DNA of 44,491 nucleotides. Source: an uncultured Bacilli bacterium. Lineage in GTDB: Bacteria > Bacillota_I > Bacilli_A > RF39 > UBA660. The notes below the pieces were generated by a model, which was given only the letters and a program-made list of their open reading frames with translations, had not been told where the DNA came from and searched no databases. A program made the position numbers and the translations under genes. This document shows, piece by piece, positions 33,048 through 40,972 of this stretch. Where the stretch lies: NCBI GenBank assembly GCA_934096175.1, contig CAKOLG010000010.1:1-44491 (forward strand). The letters run 5' to 3'. Within the stretch, counting starts at the first letter, position 1. Each line of letters begins with the position of its first letter.

Positions 33048-34572
33048 ATTTAAAGAAAAAATGACTTTAAATCCAGTTATGACCTTCTTAATTTTGATTT
33101 TAATTACCATAGTATTAAGTGGTTTCTTAAATTTAATTGGTTTTGAAGCAACTTACAACAAAATAGACATAAAAACAGGTGAATATGTAGCGACTTCTGA
33201 AAGCGTTGAGTCACTACTAAGTCTGAGTGGCATTAAATATATATTTACATCAACAGTTTCCAATTTTACAGCCTTTACACCATTAAGCACACTAATAATT
33301 ATTTTAATAGGCATAGGAATAATGGAAAAAAGTGGTTTTATTAAAACTACATTTACCATCCTAACTAAATATTGCAAAAAATATACAATAACCTTTTGTT
33401 TAGTATTAATAAGCATCATATTTAGCTTAGTTGGCGACATTGGCTATGTTGTTATGATACCGCTAGCTGCATTAATGTTTTCTTATGGAAGACGAAATCC
33501 CTTATTAGGTATAGTAGCAGTTTATGCTGGTCTAACATGTGGCTCAGGTTTAAGCTTATTTCTAACGTCCATTGACAGCGAAATGTTAAACTTTACCTTA
33601 GCAAATGCCCAAGTTATTGATGCGAATTATAGTTTATCAACAATGTGTTTCTTATTTATAATGGTTTTTGCAATTCTAATCTGTGCAATAGTTATTACCG
33701 TAATTACAGAAAGATTCAGCGTTTATAAAGTAGAAAAATACGAATTCAAAGATGAAAAAAAAGAATTAAGATTAGGAAAAAGAGAATACCGAGGTTTAAT
33801 ATTTTCAATAAGTGCTGGTGCTATATATTTGCTAATATTTATTTATAATATTATACCTGGTTTACCATTCTCTGGTAATTTCCTAGATTATAGTCAAAAA
33901 TTTTATATTGATAAACTATTTAGTTATAATTCATTTTTTAGTAATGGCTTTGTCTTTATTATTACAATGTTCTTTATTATTTTAGGTTTATTTTATGGAA
34001 TTGGTGCTAAAACAATCAAAAATAATAATGATTTTTGTGAAGATTTAACACATTCTTTAGACGGAACAGGACGAACTTTAATTTTAATTTTATTAGGATC
34101 AATCTTAATAAATGTTTTCAAAAAAAGTAATATTGGTACAGTAATCGTTGCAAGTTTAAGTAACTTTGTTGCCAATGGAACATTTAGCGGTATTCCATTA
34201 ATTGTTTTACTATTTTTCGCGAGCGCTATATCAACATTGTTTTTAACTGGAGCTTCTAGTCGTTGGGCAATTTTATCTACAGCCTTTATACCAGCTTTTA
34301 TGAACAGTAGTTTAAGTCCAGAGTTTGCTCAGGTAATTGCTCGTTTTGGTGAGTGTATGACAATTGGTTTCACACCTTTACTAGCATACTTTACTATTTA
34401 TATTGCATATCTAGAAAAATACAATCAAGATGATAAACCTATTAGTTTATTTCGAACATTACGCTATCAATTAGTTTATGGCTTAACAGTTGGCATATTA
34501 TTACTAATAATTTTAATTGGCTGGTACTTAATCGGCATCCCAATTGGCATAGGTGGCGCAGTTACAACATAA
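33040..34572 (+). CDS. AbgT-family transporter
   Basis: The product is 510 residues with about eleven membrane helices. The family (AbgT/MtrF) includes p-aminobenzoyl-glutamate importers and sulfonamide/antimetabolite exporters driven by proton or sodium gradients. Typical segments are LNPVMTFLILILITIVLSGF at the N terminus, PLAALMFSYGRRNPLLGI, CGSGLSLFLTSIDSEM and the late GASSRWAILSTAFIPAFM. I start at ATG 33040 behind GGAGG, overlapping the DUF951 gene by 8 bases. Its insertion between DUF951 and ychF is not part of the usual Bacillus order, so it may have been acquired here. Substrate and direction cannot be told. Confidence 0.85.
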   Translation: MNKFKEKMTLNPVMTFLILILITIVLSGFLNLIGFEATYNKIDIKTGEYVATSESVESLLSLSGIKYIFTSTVSNFTAFTPLSTLIIILIGIGIMEKSGFIKTTFTILTKYCKKYTITFCLVLISIIFSLVGDIGYVVMIPLAALMFSYGRRNPLLGIVAVYAGLTCGSGLSLFLTSIDSEMLNFTLANAQVIDANYSLSTMCFLFIMVFAILICAIVITVITERFSVYKVEKYEFKDEKKELRLGKREYRGLIFSISAGAIYLLIFIYNIIPGLPFSGNFLDYSQKFYIDKLFSYNSFFSNGFVFIITMFFIILGLFYGIGAKTIKNNNDFCEDLTHSLDGTGRTLILILLGSILINVFKKSNIGTVIVASLSNFVANGTFSGIPLIVLLFFASAISTLFLTGASSRWAILSTAFIPAFMNSSLSPEFAQVIARFGECMTIGFTPLLAYFTIYIAYLEKYNQDDKPISLFRTLRYQLVYGLTVGILLLIILIGWYLIGIPIGIGGAVTT

Positions 34573-34600
34573 AAACAATTGAACAATCAATTGTTTTTTT
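34571..34600 (+). terminator. Terminator of the parAB-AbgT unit
   Basis: AAAACAATTGA-ACAA-TCAATTGTTTT and T tail; the stem begins inside the stop codon. Confidence 0.85.
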
Positions 34601-34601
34601 A

Positions 34602-34607
34602 TATAAT
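34602..34607 (+). promoter_or_regulatory. -10 box of ychF
   Basis: TATAAT lies directly after the T tail of the preceding terminator and 25 bases before the ATG. Confidence 0.5.
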
Positions 34608-34631
34608 ATTTAGGAATTGAGGTGTATTAAT

Positions 34632-35738
34632 ATGTCATTAAAAGCAGGAATCGTTGGCTTACCAAACGTCGGTAAATCAACGCTATTTAATGCAATAACA
34701 AAAGCAGGAGCATTAGCTGCCAATTACCCATTTGCAACAATCGAACCAAATGTTGGAATGGTAACTGTTCCTGATAAAAGATTAGATAACTTAAATAAAA
34801 TGTATAAACCAAAAAAACTAGTTCCAACAACATTTGAATTTACCGACATTGCAGGTTTAGTAAAAGGAGCCTCAACTGGTGAAGGTTTAGGTAATAAATT
34901 TTTGTCACATATACGAGAAGTAGATTCAATTGTTGAAGTAGTTAGATGTTTTGAAGATCCAGAAATAACTCACGTTGAGGGTAAAATAGACCCCGTTAGA
35001 GATATTGAAATAATCAACACAGAGTTGATTTTGGCAGACTTGGAAATTGTAGAAAATAGAATAGCCAAAATAGGGAAAAAGGCAGAAACTACAAAAGACA
35101 AACAGGCAATTTTAGAGTTAAACACTTTAAAAAAAGCTCAAAATGCTTTAATTCAAGGAACTGCTCTTAGAAAAGTTGATTTTACTGAAGAAGAAATCGC
35201 TTGTATTCAAAATTTTAATTTTATAACTTTGAAAAAAATAATATATGTTGCTAATGTAAACGAAGAAGATGCTGTAATTGGAAATAACAACTATACCAAA
35301 CAAGTCTCTGAATATGCTAGTAATGATTCTGCTAAAGTAATAGTTATGTGTGCTAAATTAGAATGTGACTTATCAGGCCTAGAAGACAATGAAAAACAAG
35401 AATTTATGCACGAACTTGGCTTATCTGATTCCGGTCTTGATCGATTAATAACTGCAACATATGATTTACTTGGTTTAAAAACTTTCTTTACATCAGGTGA
35501 AGATGAATGCCGTGCATGGACATTTAAAGCAGGAATGAAAGCTCCTGAATGCGCTGGAATTATTCATACAGATTTTCAAAAAGGCTTTATCAAAGCTGAA
35601 GTTATGTCATATGCCGATTTAGAAAAATTAGGCAGTGAAAAAGCTGTTCAAGAAGCTGGTAAACTTCGTTTAGAGGGCAAAGAGTACATTATGCAAGATG
35701 GCGATATTTGCTATTTCAGATTTAATGTAACAAAATAA
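34632..35738 (+). CDS. ychF: YchF/EngD (OLA1) ribosome-associated ATPase
   Basis: A 368-residue Obg-family P-loop NTPase that prefers ATP and binds ribosomes; it affects translation under stress. G1 is GLPNVGKST, G2 lies in NYPFATIEPNVG, G3 is DIAGLV, and the G4 position lacks NKxD, as is known for YchF. The C-terminal TGS domain includes TFKAGMKAPECAG and FQKGFIKAEVM. I start at ATG 34632 behind TGAGGTG. In Bacillus it stands just before rpsF, as here except for one inserted gene. The next gene begins two bases after its stop. Confidence 0.95.
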   Translation: MSLKAGIVGLPNVGKSTLFNAITKAGALAANYPFATIEPNVGMVTVPDKRLDNLNKMYKPKKLVPTTFEFTDIAGLVKGASTGEGLGNKFLSHIREVDSIVEVVRCFEDPEITHVEGKIDPVRDIEIINTELILADLEIVENRIAKIGKKAETTKDKQAILELNTLKKAQNALIQGTALRKVDFTEEEIACIQNFNFITLKKIIYVANVNEEDAVIGNNNYTKQVSEYASNDSAKVIVMCAKLECDLSGLEDNEKQEFMHELGLSDSGLDRLITATYDLLGLKTFFTSGEDECRAWTFKAGMKAPECAGIIHTDFQKGFIKAEVMSYADLEKLGSEKAVQEAGKLRLEGKEYIMQDGDICYFRFNVTK

Positions 35739-35740
35739 AA

Positions 35741-36511
35741 ATGAAATATATCAAAGAATTTTTTCGCAACGATAACCCATTTGTTCCATTTAAAGAATTT
35801 GGTTTTATCCACTGCACTTGCATATTAATTGTTTTAATAGGATTAATAATAATATATTATAATCGCAATAAAATATCTAACTTACCAGAAAAAAATAAAA
35901 AAAGAATTCTTAATTGCGTCGCAATAGTTATGTTAATAAATATGGTAATATACAATATAGCACCACATGTATTTGGCTATTTTAATTATAAAATACATTT
36001 ACCATTTCAATTATGTTTTATAGCGGGTTACCTATTTATGTTTGGTATTTTATTTCAAAAACAATCTATATTAAAATTAACATTTTTTCTTTCGTTTATT
36101 GGCCCTATACCAGCAATATTATGGCCAGACATGCCTTCGACATTTGATGACTTTAATTTTTGGAAATATTTTATTTCTCATCACTTATTTATTTTAGCAA
36201 GCTTTTTTTCTTATTATGCTTATAATTATAAAATAACACAAAAAGATATTGTGAAAGTATTTCTTTTTACAAATATTTTAATTTTAATAATGCTTCCATT
36301 TAATTTAATATTTAACATGAATTATATTTACTCAAATCAAATACCTAGTAACGTTTTAAAATTATATCCATTTTTAGATAAAATACCTGCCTATTTAATA
36401 ATAGAAATACTCGGTATTATTATCATGACCATCTTATATCAAATAGTTAGATTAAGAAACAAAGAACTAGTAAAAAATAATAGTTTACATTCAGAAACCA
36501 AAATGCTATAA
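35741..36511 (+). CDS. YwaF-like (TIGR02206) membrane protein
   Basis: A 256-residue integral membrane protein with about seven helices. FGFIHCTCILIVLIGL, IHLPFQLCFIAGYLFMFG and the ISHHLFILASFFSYY segment carry the conserved histidines of the YwaF/TIGR02206 family (related to TMEM164). No function is known in bacteria; the human relative is an acyltransferase, which is only a hint. It begins two bases after ychF and is probably co-transcribed. The rpsF promoter overlaps its stop codon. Confidence 0.75.
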   Translation: MKYIKEFFRNDNPFVPFKEFGFIHCTCILIVLIGLIIIYYNRNKISNLPEKNKKRILNCVAIVMLINMVIYNIAPHVFGYFNYKIHLPFQLCFIAGYLFMFGILFQKQSILKLTFFLSFIGPIPAILWPDMPSTFDDFNFWKYFISHHLFILASFFSYYAYNYKITQKDIVKVFLFTNILILIMLPFNLIFNMNYIYSNQIPSNVLKLYPFLDKIPAYLIIEILGIIIMTILYQIVRLRNKELVKNNSLHSETKML

Positions 36512-36512
36512 T
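36504..36512 (+). promoter_or_regulatory. Extended -10 promoter of rpsF-ssb-rpsR
   Basis: TGCTATAAT overlaps the stop codon of the YwaF-like gene. Confidence 0.65.
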
Positions 36513-36533
36513 ATGGTACGAGTAAGAAATTTA

Positions 36534-36577
36534 CTCCTTGCTTTGTATGATTACAAAGCCGAAAAGACCATAAGGAG
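36534..36577 (+). ncRNA. S6:S18 ribosomal-protein leader (autoregulatory RNA)
   Basis: An outer stem CTCCTT (36534-36539) with AAGGAG (36572-36577) takes in the ribosome site of rpsF. An inner stem GCTTTGTA with TACAAAGC carries a TGAT loop. The 3' side has a 12-base bulge containing CCG (36559-36561). A CCG in the bulge of such a two-stem hairpin is the known mark of the mRNA motif bound by the S6:S18 complex. Binding would lock the ribosome site and shut the operon when the proteins are in excess. Confidence 0.85.
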
Positions 36578-36586
36578 GTGTATAAA

Positions 36587-36877
36587 ATGAACAAATATGA
36601 AATAATGTTTATTGTAAAAGCAACAATGGAAAGCGATCAAGTTAAAACAACAGCAGAAAATCTAAAAAAACTAGTTTCTGAACTTGGTGGAAAAGTTGCT
36701 GAATACAAAGAATTGGGCGAAAAAAAATTAGCTTATCAAATTAATAACGAAATCAACGGATATTACTTCGTAATGCAATTTGAAGCAACTAAAGAAGCTG
36801 AAGCTGAATTAAATCGTAAAGCCAATATCGATGAAAACATTTTAAGACATTTAATTGTTAAATTAGATGAGGAGTAA
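36587..36877 (+). CDS. rpsF: 30S ribosomal protein S6
   Basis: A 96-residue small-subunit protein that pairs with S18 on 16S rRNA. KYEIMFIVK, the loop with LGEKKLAYQINNEINGYYFV and the end ILRHLIVKLDEE are standard. I start at ATG 36587 behind AAGGAGG, not the GTG at 36578. First gene of the rpsF-ssb-rpsR operon, nine bases before ssb, and controlled by the leader RNA directly upstream. Confidence 0.96.
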   Translation: MNKYEIMFIVKATMESDQVKTTAENLKKLVSELGGKVAEYKELGEKKLAYQINNEINGYYFVMQFEATKEAEAELNRKANIDENILRHLIVKLDEE

Positions 36878-36885
36878 GATGATTT

Positions 36886-37335
36886 ATGAATAAAGCAATT
36901 ATAATAGGAAGATTAACTAGAGATCCTGAGATGCGTACAACTACTAGTGGAATTAACTCAACAACATTTACTGTTGCAGTTTCACGTAATTATACTAATC
37001 CAAATGGTGAAAGAGAAACCGATTTTTTAAACTGTGTAGCATGGAGAAAACAAGCTGAAAATATTGCTAAATATTGCACAAAAGGTTCTCAAGTAGCTGT
37101 TGAAGGAAGAATCCAAACTAGAAGCTATGATGCACAAGATGGAACAAAAAGATATGTTACTGAAATAATTGCTGATAATGTTACTTTCCTTGGTGCAAAA
37201 GGTAGTAATGTAATTAGTGATAACAATTTTGTAGGTGACTCTGCTATTAGCGATATCGCAACAACAGATATAAGTGAAGATCCTTATAAAGATTTTGGAG
37301 AAGTAGCTATTAGTGACGACGACCTACCATTCTAA
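36886..37335 (+). CDS. ssb: Single-stranded DNA-binding protein
   Basis: A 149-residue SSB. The OB fold covers about 1-105 (MNKAIIIGRLTRDPEMR, FLNCVAWRKQAENIAKY, VEGRIQTRSYDAQDG). A short flexible linker follows, and the acidic tip DDDLPF recruits replication and repair proteins. It lies between rpsF and rpsR as in nearly all Firmicutes. The linker is shorter and less Gly/Gln-rich than in Bacillus SsbA. Confidence 0.96.
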   Translation: MNKAIIIGRLTRDPEMRTTTSGINSTTFTVAVSRNYTNPNGERETDFLNCVAWRKQAENIAKYCTKGSQVAVEGRIQTRSYDAQDGTKRYVTEIIADNVTFLGAKGSNVISDNNFVGDSAISDIATTDISEDPYKDFGEVAISDDDLPF

Positions 37336-37349
37336 AAGGAGGATTAAAA

Positions 37350-37565
37350 ATGGCTGAATTTTATCGTAAGAAAAAGAAAATATGCCAAATGTGTGCTGGA
37401 AAAAGTGTAGACTATAAAGACGTAATGATCGTTTCAAAATATATAAATGAAAAAGGCAAAATAATGCCACGTCGTATGACTGGTGCATGTGCAAAACATC
37501 AAAGACACATCGCTCAACAAATTAAATGGGCAAGATACATGGCATTAATTCCATATGTTAAATAA
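37350..37565 (+). CDS. rpsR: 30S ribosomal protein S18
   Basis: The protein has 71 residues. KKKICQMCAGKSVDYKD keeps a CxxC pair of the zinc-binding C+ type of S18 at the N terminus. PRRMTGACAKHQRHIAQQIKWAR is the conserved RNA-binding half, with only one further Cys. AAAAGGAGG precedes the ATG. Last gene of the operon; a terminator begins at its stop. Confidence 0.96.
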   Translation: MAEFYRKKKKICQMCAGKSVDYKDVMIVSKYINEKGKIMPRRMTGACAKHQRHIAQQIKWARYMALIPYVK

Positions 37566-37593
37566 AAAGTACTCCGTTTAAGAGTATTTTTTT
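37564..37593 (+). terminator. Terminator of the rpsF operon
   Basis: AAAAAGTACTC pairs with GAGTATTTTTT (one G-T pair), with a T tail. It overlaps the rpsR stop. Confidence 0.8.
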
Positions 37594-37616
37594 GTGTATA
37601 AAATACTACTTATCCA

Positions 37617-37647
37617 CATAAAAAAGTTAACTATTTGTTAACTTTTT
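37617..37647 (-). terminator. Terminator overlapping the murC stop codon
   Basis: AAAAAGTTAAC-N5-GTTAACTTTTT is perfect; on the minus strand it ends in a T run. The murC stop lies in the stem. Confidence 0.8.
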
Positions 37648-39012
37648 AATTTTATCAGCTATTTTAGTAACATTGCCTGCTCCTAAAGTTAATATTAAAT
37701 CATTCTCTTGAACCATATTTTTTAAATAATTAATTATTTCATCATGTTCAGAAATATGAATAGCTTTTTTTCCAAGTTTTCCTAATTCATTAATCAAGTC
37801 TTCCACACTTATATTATAAGTATTTTTTTCTCTTGCTGCATAAATATCAGTTATTATAATATTATCGAAGCAAGCTAAAGCCATAGCAATCTCTTGTAAA
37901 TGTTGAGCTAAACGACTATAAGTATGCGGTTCAAAAACAACCCAAGAATGATTTATTTTTTTATTTTTTATTCCTTGTGCAGTAGCCATAATTTCTGTCG
38001 GATGATGACCGTAATCATCATATACTTTAGCGCCATTTAAAATTCCTTTAAACTCCATTCTTCTCGCTGCACCAGTAAAATTAACTAAAGCCTTAGCTAC
38101 TATATCTAAATCTATACCATATAAAGAGCATAAAGCAATACAAGCTAAACTATTAAAAACATTATGTACACCAATTATACCTAACTTAATTCTTTTTTTA
38201 AATACTCCCTTATAGTACGCGTCATAAGAAGCACATCCATTTTCATCAAAAATGACATTCTTGTAATACCAATCTGATTTTTCATTTTTACCAACAGTTA
38301 TAGTTTTTGCTTTCGTATAATCTTTTAAAGCCAGACATCTTTCATCATCACCATTAGTTACTAAGTAACCTTCACTAGACAAACCTCCGACATATTTTTC
38401 AAAACTTTTTTGAATATTATCAATATTTTTAAAATAGTCCAAATGATCATCATCAATATTTAAAACAATTGCACTTTTTTGCTTAAAATTTAAATAACTA
38501 TCAGAATATTCACAAGCTTCAACAATAAAATATTTACTATTACCAACTCTATAGTTTCCGTTTAAAATCTTTAAATTTGCTCCAATTTGTACAGACGGAT
38601 CTAATCCTGCTTCCATAAAAGTACATGTTACCATACTTGATGTAGTTGTTTTACCGTGTGTACCTGCAATACCGATTGGTTCATCATATAAATTAGTTAT
38701 TTCACCTAAAAAGATTCCACGCTCCACAATTGGAATATTTAATTCTTTAGCTCTAACCAATTCAGGATTATCTAACTTAACAGCTGCGGTATGAACTAAT
38801 AAATCAATAGTTTCATCAATGTTTTCTGCTACTTGCCCGATAAAAACTTTAATACCACTTTTCTCTAATAGCTCAATTTGTGGAGTATAATTAATGTCAG
38901 AACCAGTGACTTTATATCCCCATTTTAAAAGTATTTCTGCAATTCCGCTCATACTAGTTCCACCAATCCCACTCATATATATATGTTTATAATTTTTGAG
39001 ATTTAATTTCAT
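37627..39012 (-). CDS. murC: UDP-N-acetylmuramate-L-alanine ligase
   Basis: A 461-residue Mur ligase that adds L-Ala to UDP-MurNAc, the first peptide step of peptidoglycan synthesis. The Rossmann N-terminal domain has SGIGGTSMSGIAEILL. The ATP loop is GTHGKTTT at 117-124. ACEYSDSYL and the C-terminal DDYGHHPTEI carry catalytic residues. It proves that the cell makes a wall, unlike Mollicutes. Its promoter on the minus strand is TGATATAAT at 39041-39033, with AGAAGGTG as the ribosome site. It is the only minus-strand gene in the right half and converges with the rpsF operon. Confidence 0.96.
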   Translation of the reverse strand: MKLNLKNYKHIYMSGIGGTSMSGIAEILLKWGYKVTGSDINYTPQIELLEKSGIKVFIGQVAENIDETIDLLVHTAAVKLDNPELVRAKELNIPIVERGIFLGEITNLYDEPIGIAGTHGKTTTSSMVTCTFMEAGLDPSVQIGANLKILNGNYRVGNSKYFIVEACEYSDSYLNFKQKSAIVLNIDDDHLDYFKNIDNIQKSFEKYVGGLSSEGYLVTNGDDERCLALKDYTKAKTITVGKNEKSDWYYKNVIFDENGCASYDAYYKGVFKKRIKLGIIGVHNVFNSLACIALCSLYGIDLDIVAKALVNFTGAARRMEFKGILNGAKVYDDYGHHPTEIMATAQGIKNKKINHSWVVFEPHTYSRLAQHLQEIAMALACFDNIIITDIYAAREKNTYNISVEDLINELGKLGKKAIHISEHDEIINYLKNMVQENDLILTLGAGNVTKIADKIKKLTNS

Positions 39013-39032
39013 ACTAAAACACCTTCTAATAA

Positions 39033-39041
39033 ATTATATCA
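39033..39041 (-). promoter_or_regulatory. Extended -10 promoter of murC
   Basis: On the minus strand TGATATAAT lies 20 bases before the murC ATG. Confidence 0.65.
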
Positions 39042-39123
39042 CAATTCATATTTTCCCATGCATTTTTTAATGTTTTTTCGCTATTCTTAACGCCTAGTTA
39101 GTATTTATTATTTTATAATTATT

Positions 39124-39132
39124 TGATATAAT
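39124..39132 (+). promoter_or_regulatory. Extended -10 promoter of rplI-dnaB
   Basis: TGATATAAT lies 32 bases before the rplI ATG, divergent from the murC promoter. Confidence 0.65.
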
Positions 39133-39164
39133 TAAATACAGACATTTATTAAGGGAGTGTTAAT

Positions 39165-39605
39165 ATGAAAGTTATATTGCTACAAGATGTAAAAAAACAA
39201 GGCAAGAAAGATCAAATAATAAACGTAAGTGATGGCTACGCTCAAAACTATTTGATAAAAAATGGTTTAGCAGTTCAAGCTACTGAAACTAGTACTAAAC
39301 GTTTAGCAAAAGAATTAGATACAAGAAAGCAAGAAGAAGCTGCTTTAATAAAAAAATGCACAGAAATTAAAGAACAATTAACAAAAGAAGAAATTATAAT
39401 TCATGTAAAAACTGGAGAACACGATAAAGTATTTGGAACTGTTTCTTCAAAACAAATTAGCGAAGAATTAAAGAAAAAAGGTTACGATATTGATAAAAAG
39501 AAAATAATAATAGATTATCCAATAGATGTATTGGGTACCCATAATATAAAAATAGAATTACATAAAAAAGTTGAAGGAGAAATAAAAGTAACTTTAAAGA
39601 AGTAG
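39165..39605 (+). CDS. rplI: 50S ribosomal protein L9
   Basis: The protein has 146 residues. The N-terminal rRNA-binding domain (MKVILLQDVKKQGKKDQIIN, SDGYAQNYLIKNGLA), a long connecting helix (about 40-75) and the C-terminal domain (TGEHDKVFGTVSSKQI) are all standard. AAGGGAG precedes the ATG. It is followed after eight bases by dnaB; the gdpP gene that precedes rplI in Bacillus is not here. Confidence 0.96.
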   Translation: MKVILLQDVKKQGKKDQIINVSDGYAQNYLIKNGLAVQATETSTKRLAKELDTRKQEEAALIKKCTEIKEQLTKEEIIIHVKTGEHDKVFGTVSSKQISEELKKKGYDIDKKKIIIDYPIDVLGTHNIKIELHKKVEGEIKVTLKK

Positions 39606-39613
39606 GTGATTAA

Positions 39614-40972
39614 ATGCCAACAAGAAAAATGCCACAAAATTTAGAAGCAGAAATGAGTGTTTTAGGTTGTACATTTTTAAATAAAAATGCTCTAACTAAA
39701 GTTTGTGAAGAATTATATTCTTATATGTTTTACAGTGATGCTAATAAAAAACTATTTGAAGCAATTAAAAGCTGTTATGATCAAAAAATTCCTGTTGATA
39801 TCACAACAGTAAAAGAAGAATTAGACAAAAAAAAGAATCTCTCATCAATAGGTGGAATAGATTACATTAGTGAAGTAATTGACTCCGTAGCAACTACTGC
39901 TAATTTAGAATACTACATTAAAATAGTAAAAGACAAAGCCCTAATAAGGAATTTAATAGACACAGCCACTGATATAGTCACTAACGCTTATGAAGAAGAT
40001 GAAAACATCACTGGTTTACTTGATGATGCTGAAAAAAAGATTTTAAACGTCGTAAAAGAAAGACAAACTAGTGATTTTATTCACATTAAAGATGCTATTG
40101 CAGTAGCTCAAGAAAACCTAGAAAAACTATCACAAAACAAGTCAGAAATTACAGGACTTCCAACTGGTTTTTATGATTTAGACAAAGCAACTGCCGGATT
40201 GCACGCTGGTGAAATGATTATTATAGCTGCTCGTCCAGGTATGGGAAAAACTGCTTTTGCCTTAAATATAGCTACCAATGCTGCCCAAAACACTAAAAAA
40301 GCTATTGCAATTTTCAACTTAGAAATGCCAGCAGAGCAACTTGTAAACAGAATGCGCTCTGCTGTAGGACAAGTTGACTCATATAAAATTCAAACTGGCC
40401 AATTACAGCATGAAGATTGGAAAAGAATTAATGAAGCCAACAGTCAGCTAGCTGAAACAAACATTCAAATCGTTGATGATGCTGGTATTACAGCAGCCGA
40501 AATAAAAGCAAAATGCCGTACTTTAGCTAATAAAGAAGAAGGACTGGGACTTGTTATAATCGATTACTTACAATTAGTAACTAGTGGTGGTAGAAGACCT
40601 GAATCACGTCAACAAGAAGTTTCTGATATATCTCGTTCATTAAAAACCATGGCAATGGAATTAAAAGTCCCTGTAATTGCTCTTGCCCAATTATCTCGTA
40701 GTGCAGAAAAAAGAGAAAATAATCAGCCAATGCTAGCAGACTTAAGAGAATCAGGTTCTATTGAACAAGATGCAGATATGGTTTTATTTATTAATAGAAA
40801 TGATTACTACAAAGCTAAAACAGAACTTAATAAAGAAAAAAACGTTCCAGTAGATATTATAATTGCTAAGCACCGTAAAGGATCAACTGGTAAATTCCAA
40901 TTACTATTTGAATTAAATATGAGCAACTTTAGAAATTATTTGGCAACGGAAAAGGAAAGTGATTATGAATAA
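39614..40972 (+). CDS. dnaB: Replicative DNA helicase
   Basis: A 452-residue hexameric helicase that opens the replication fork. The N-terminal domain (about 8-110) begins PQNLEAEMSVLGC. The RecA-like domain has Walker A AARPGMGKTAFAL (from 205), Walker B LVIIDYLQL and the arginine region DLRESGSIEQDADMVLF. No intein is present. It is named dnaC in Bacillus. It lies directly after rplI as in many Firmicutes, and its last bases overlap the next gene. Confidence 0.96.
   Translation: MPTRKMPQNLEAEMSVLGCTFLNKNALTKVCEELYSYMFYSDANKKLFEAIKSCYDQKIPVDITTVKEELDKKKNLSSIGGIDYISEVIDSVATTANLEYYIKIVKDKALIRNLIDTATDIVTNAYEEDENITGLLDDAEKKILNVVKERQTSDFIHIKDAIAVAQENLEKLSQNKSEITGLPTGFYDLDKATAGLHAGEMIIIAARPGMGKTAFALNIATNAAQNTKKAIAIFNLEMPAEQLVNRMRSAVGQVDSYKIQTGQLQHEDWKRINEANSQLAETNIQIVDDAGITAAEIKAKCRTLANKEEGLGLVIIDYLQLVTSGGRRPESRQQEVSDISRSLKTMAMELKVPVIALAQLSRSAEKRENNQPMLADLRESGSIEQDADMVLFINRNDYYKAKTELNKEKNVPVDIIIAKHRKGSTGKFQLLFELNMSNFRNYLATEKESDYE

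Noticed and set aside
37610..37618. A perfect DnaA box (TTATCCACA) between the rpsF operon and murC, plus TTGTCCACA near base 61
   Set aside because: A single box between two convergent terminators, without a cluster, an AT-rich unwinding region or dnaA/dnaN, does not make an origin. The second copy has a mismatch and lies in a pseudogene.
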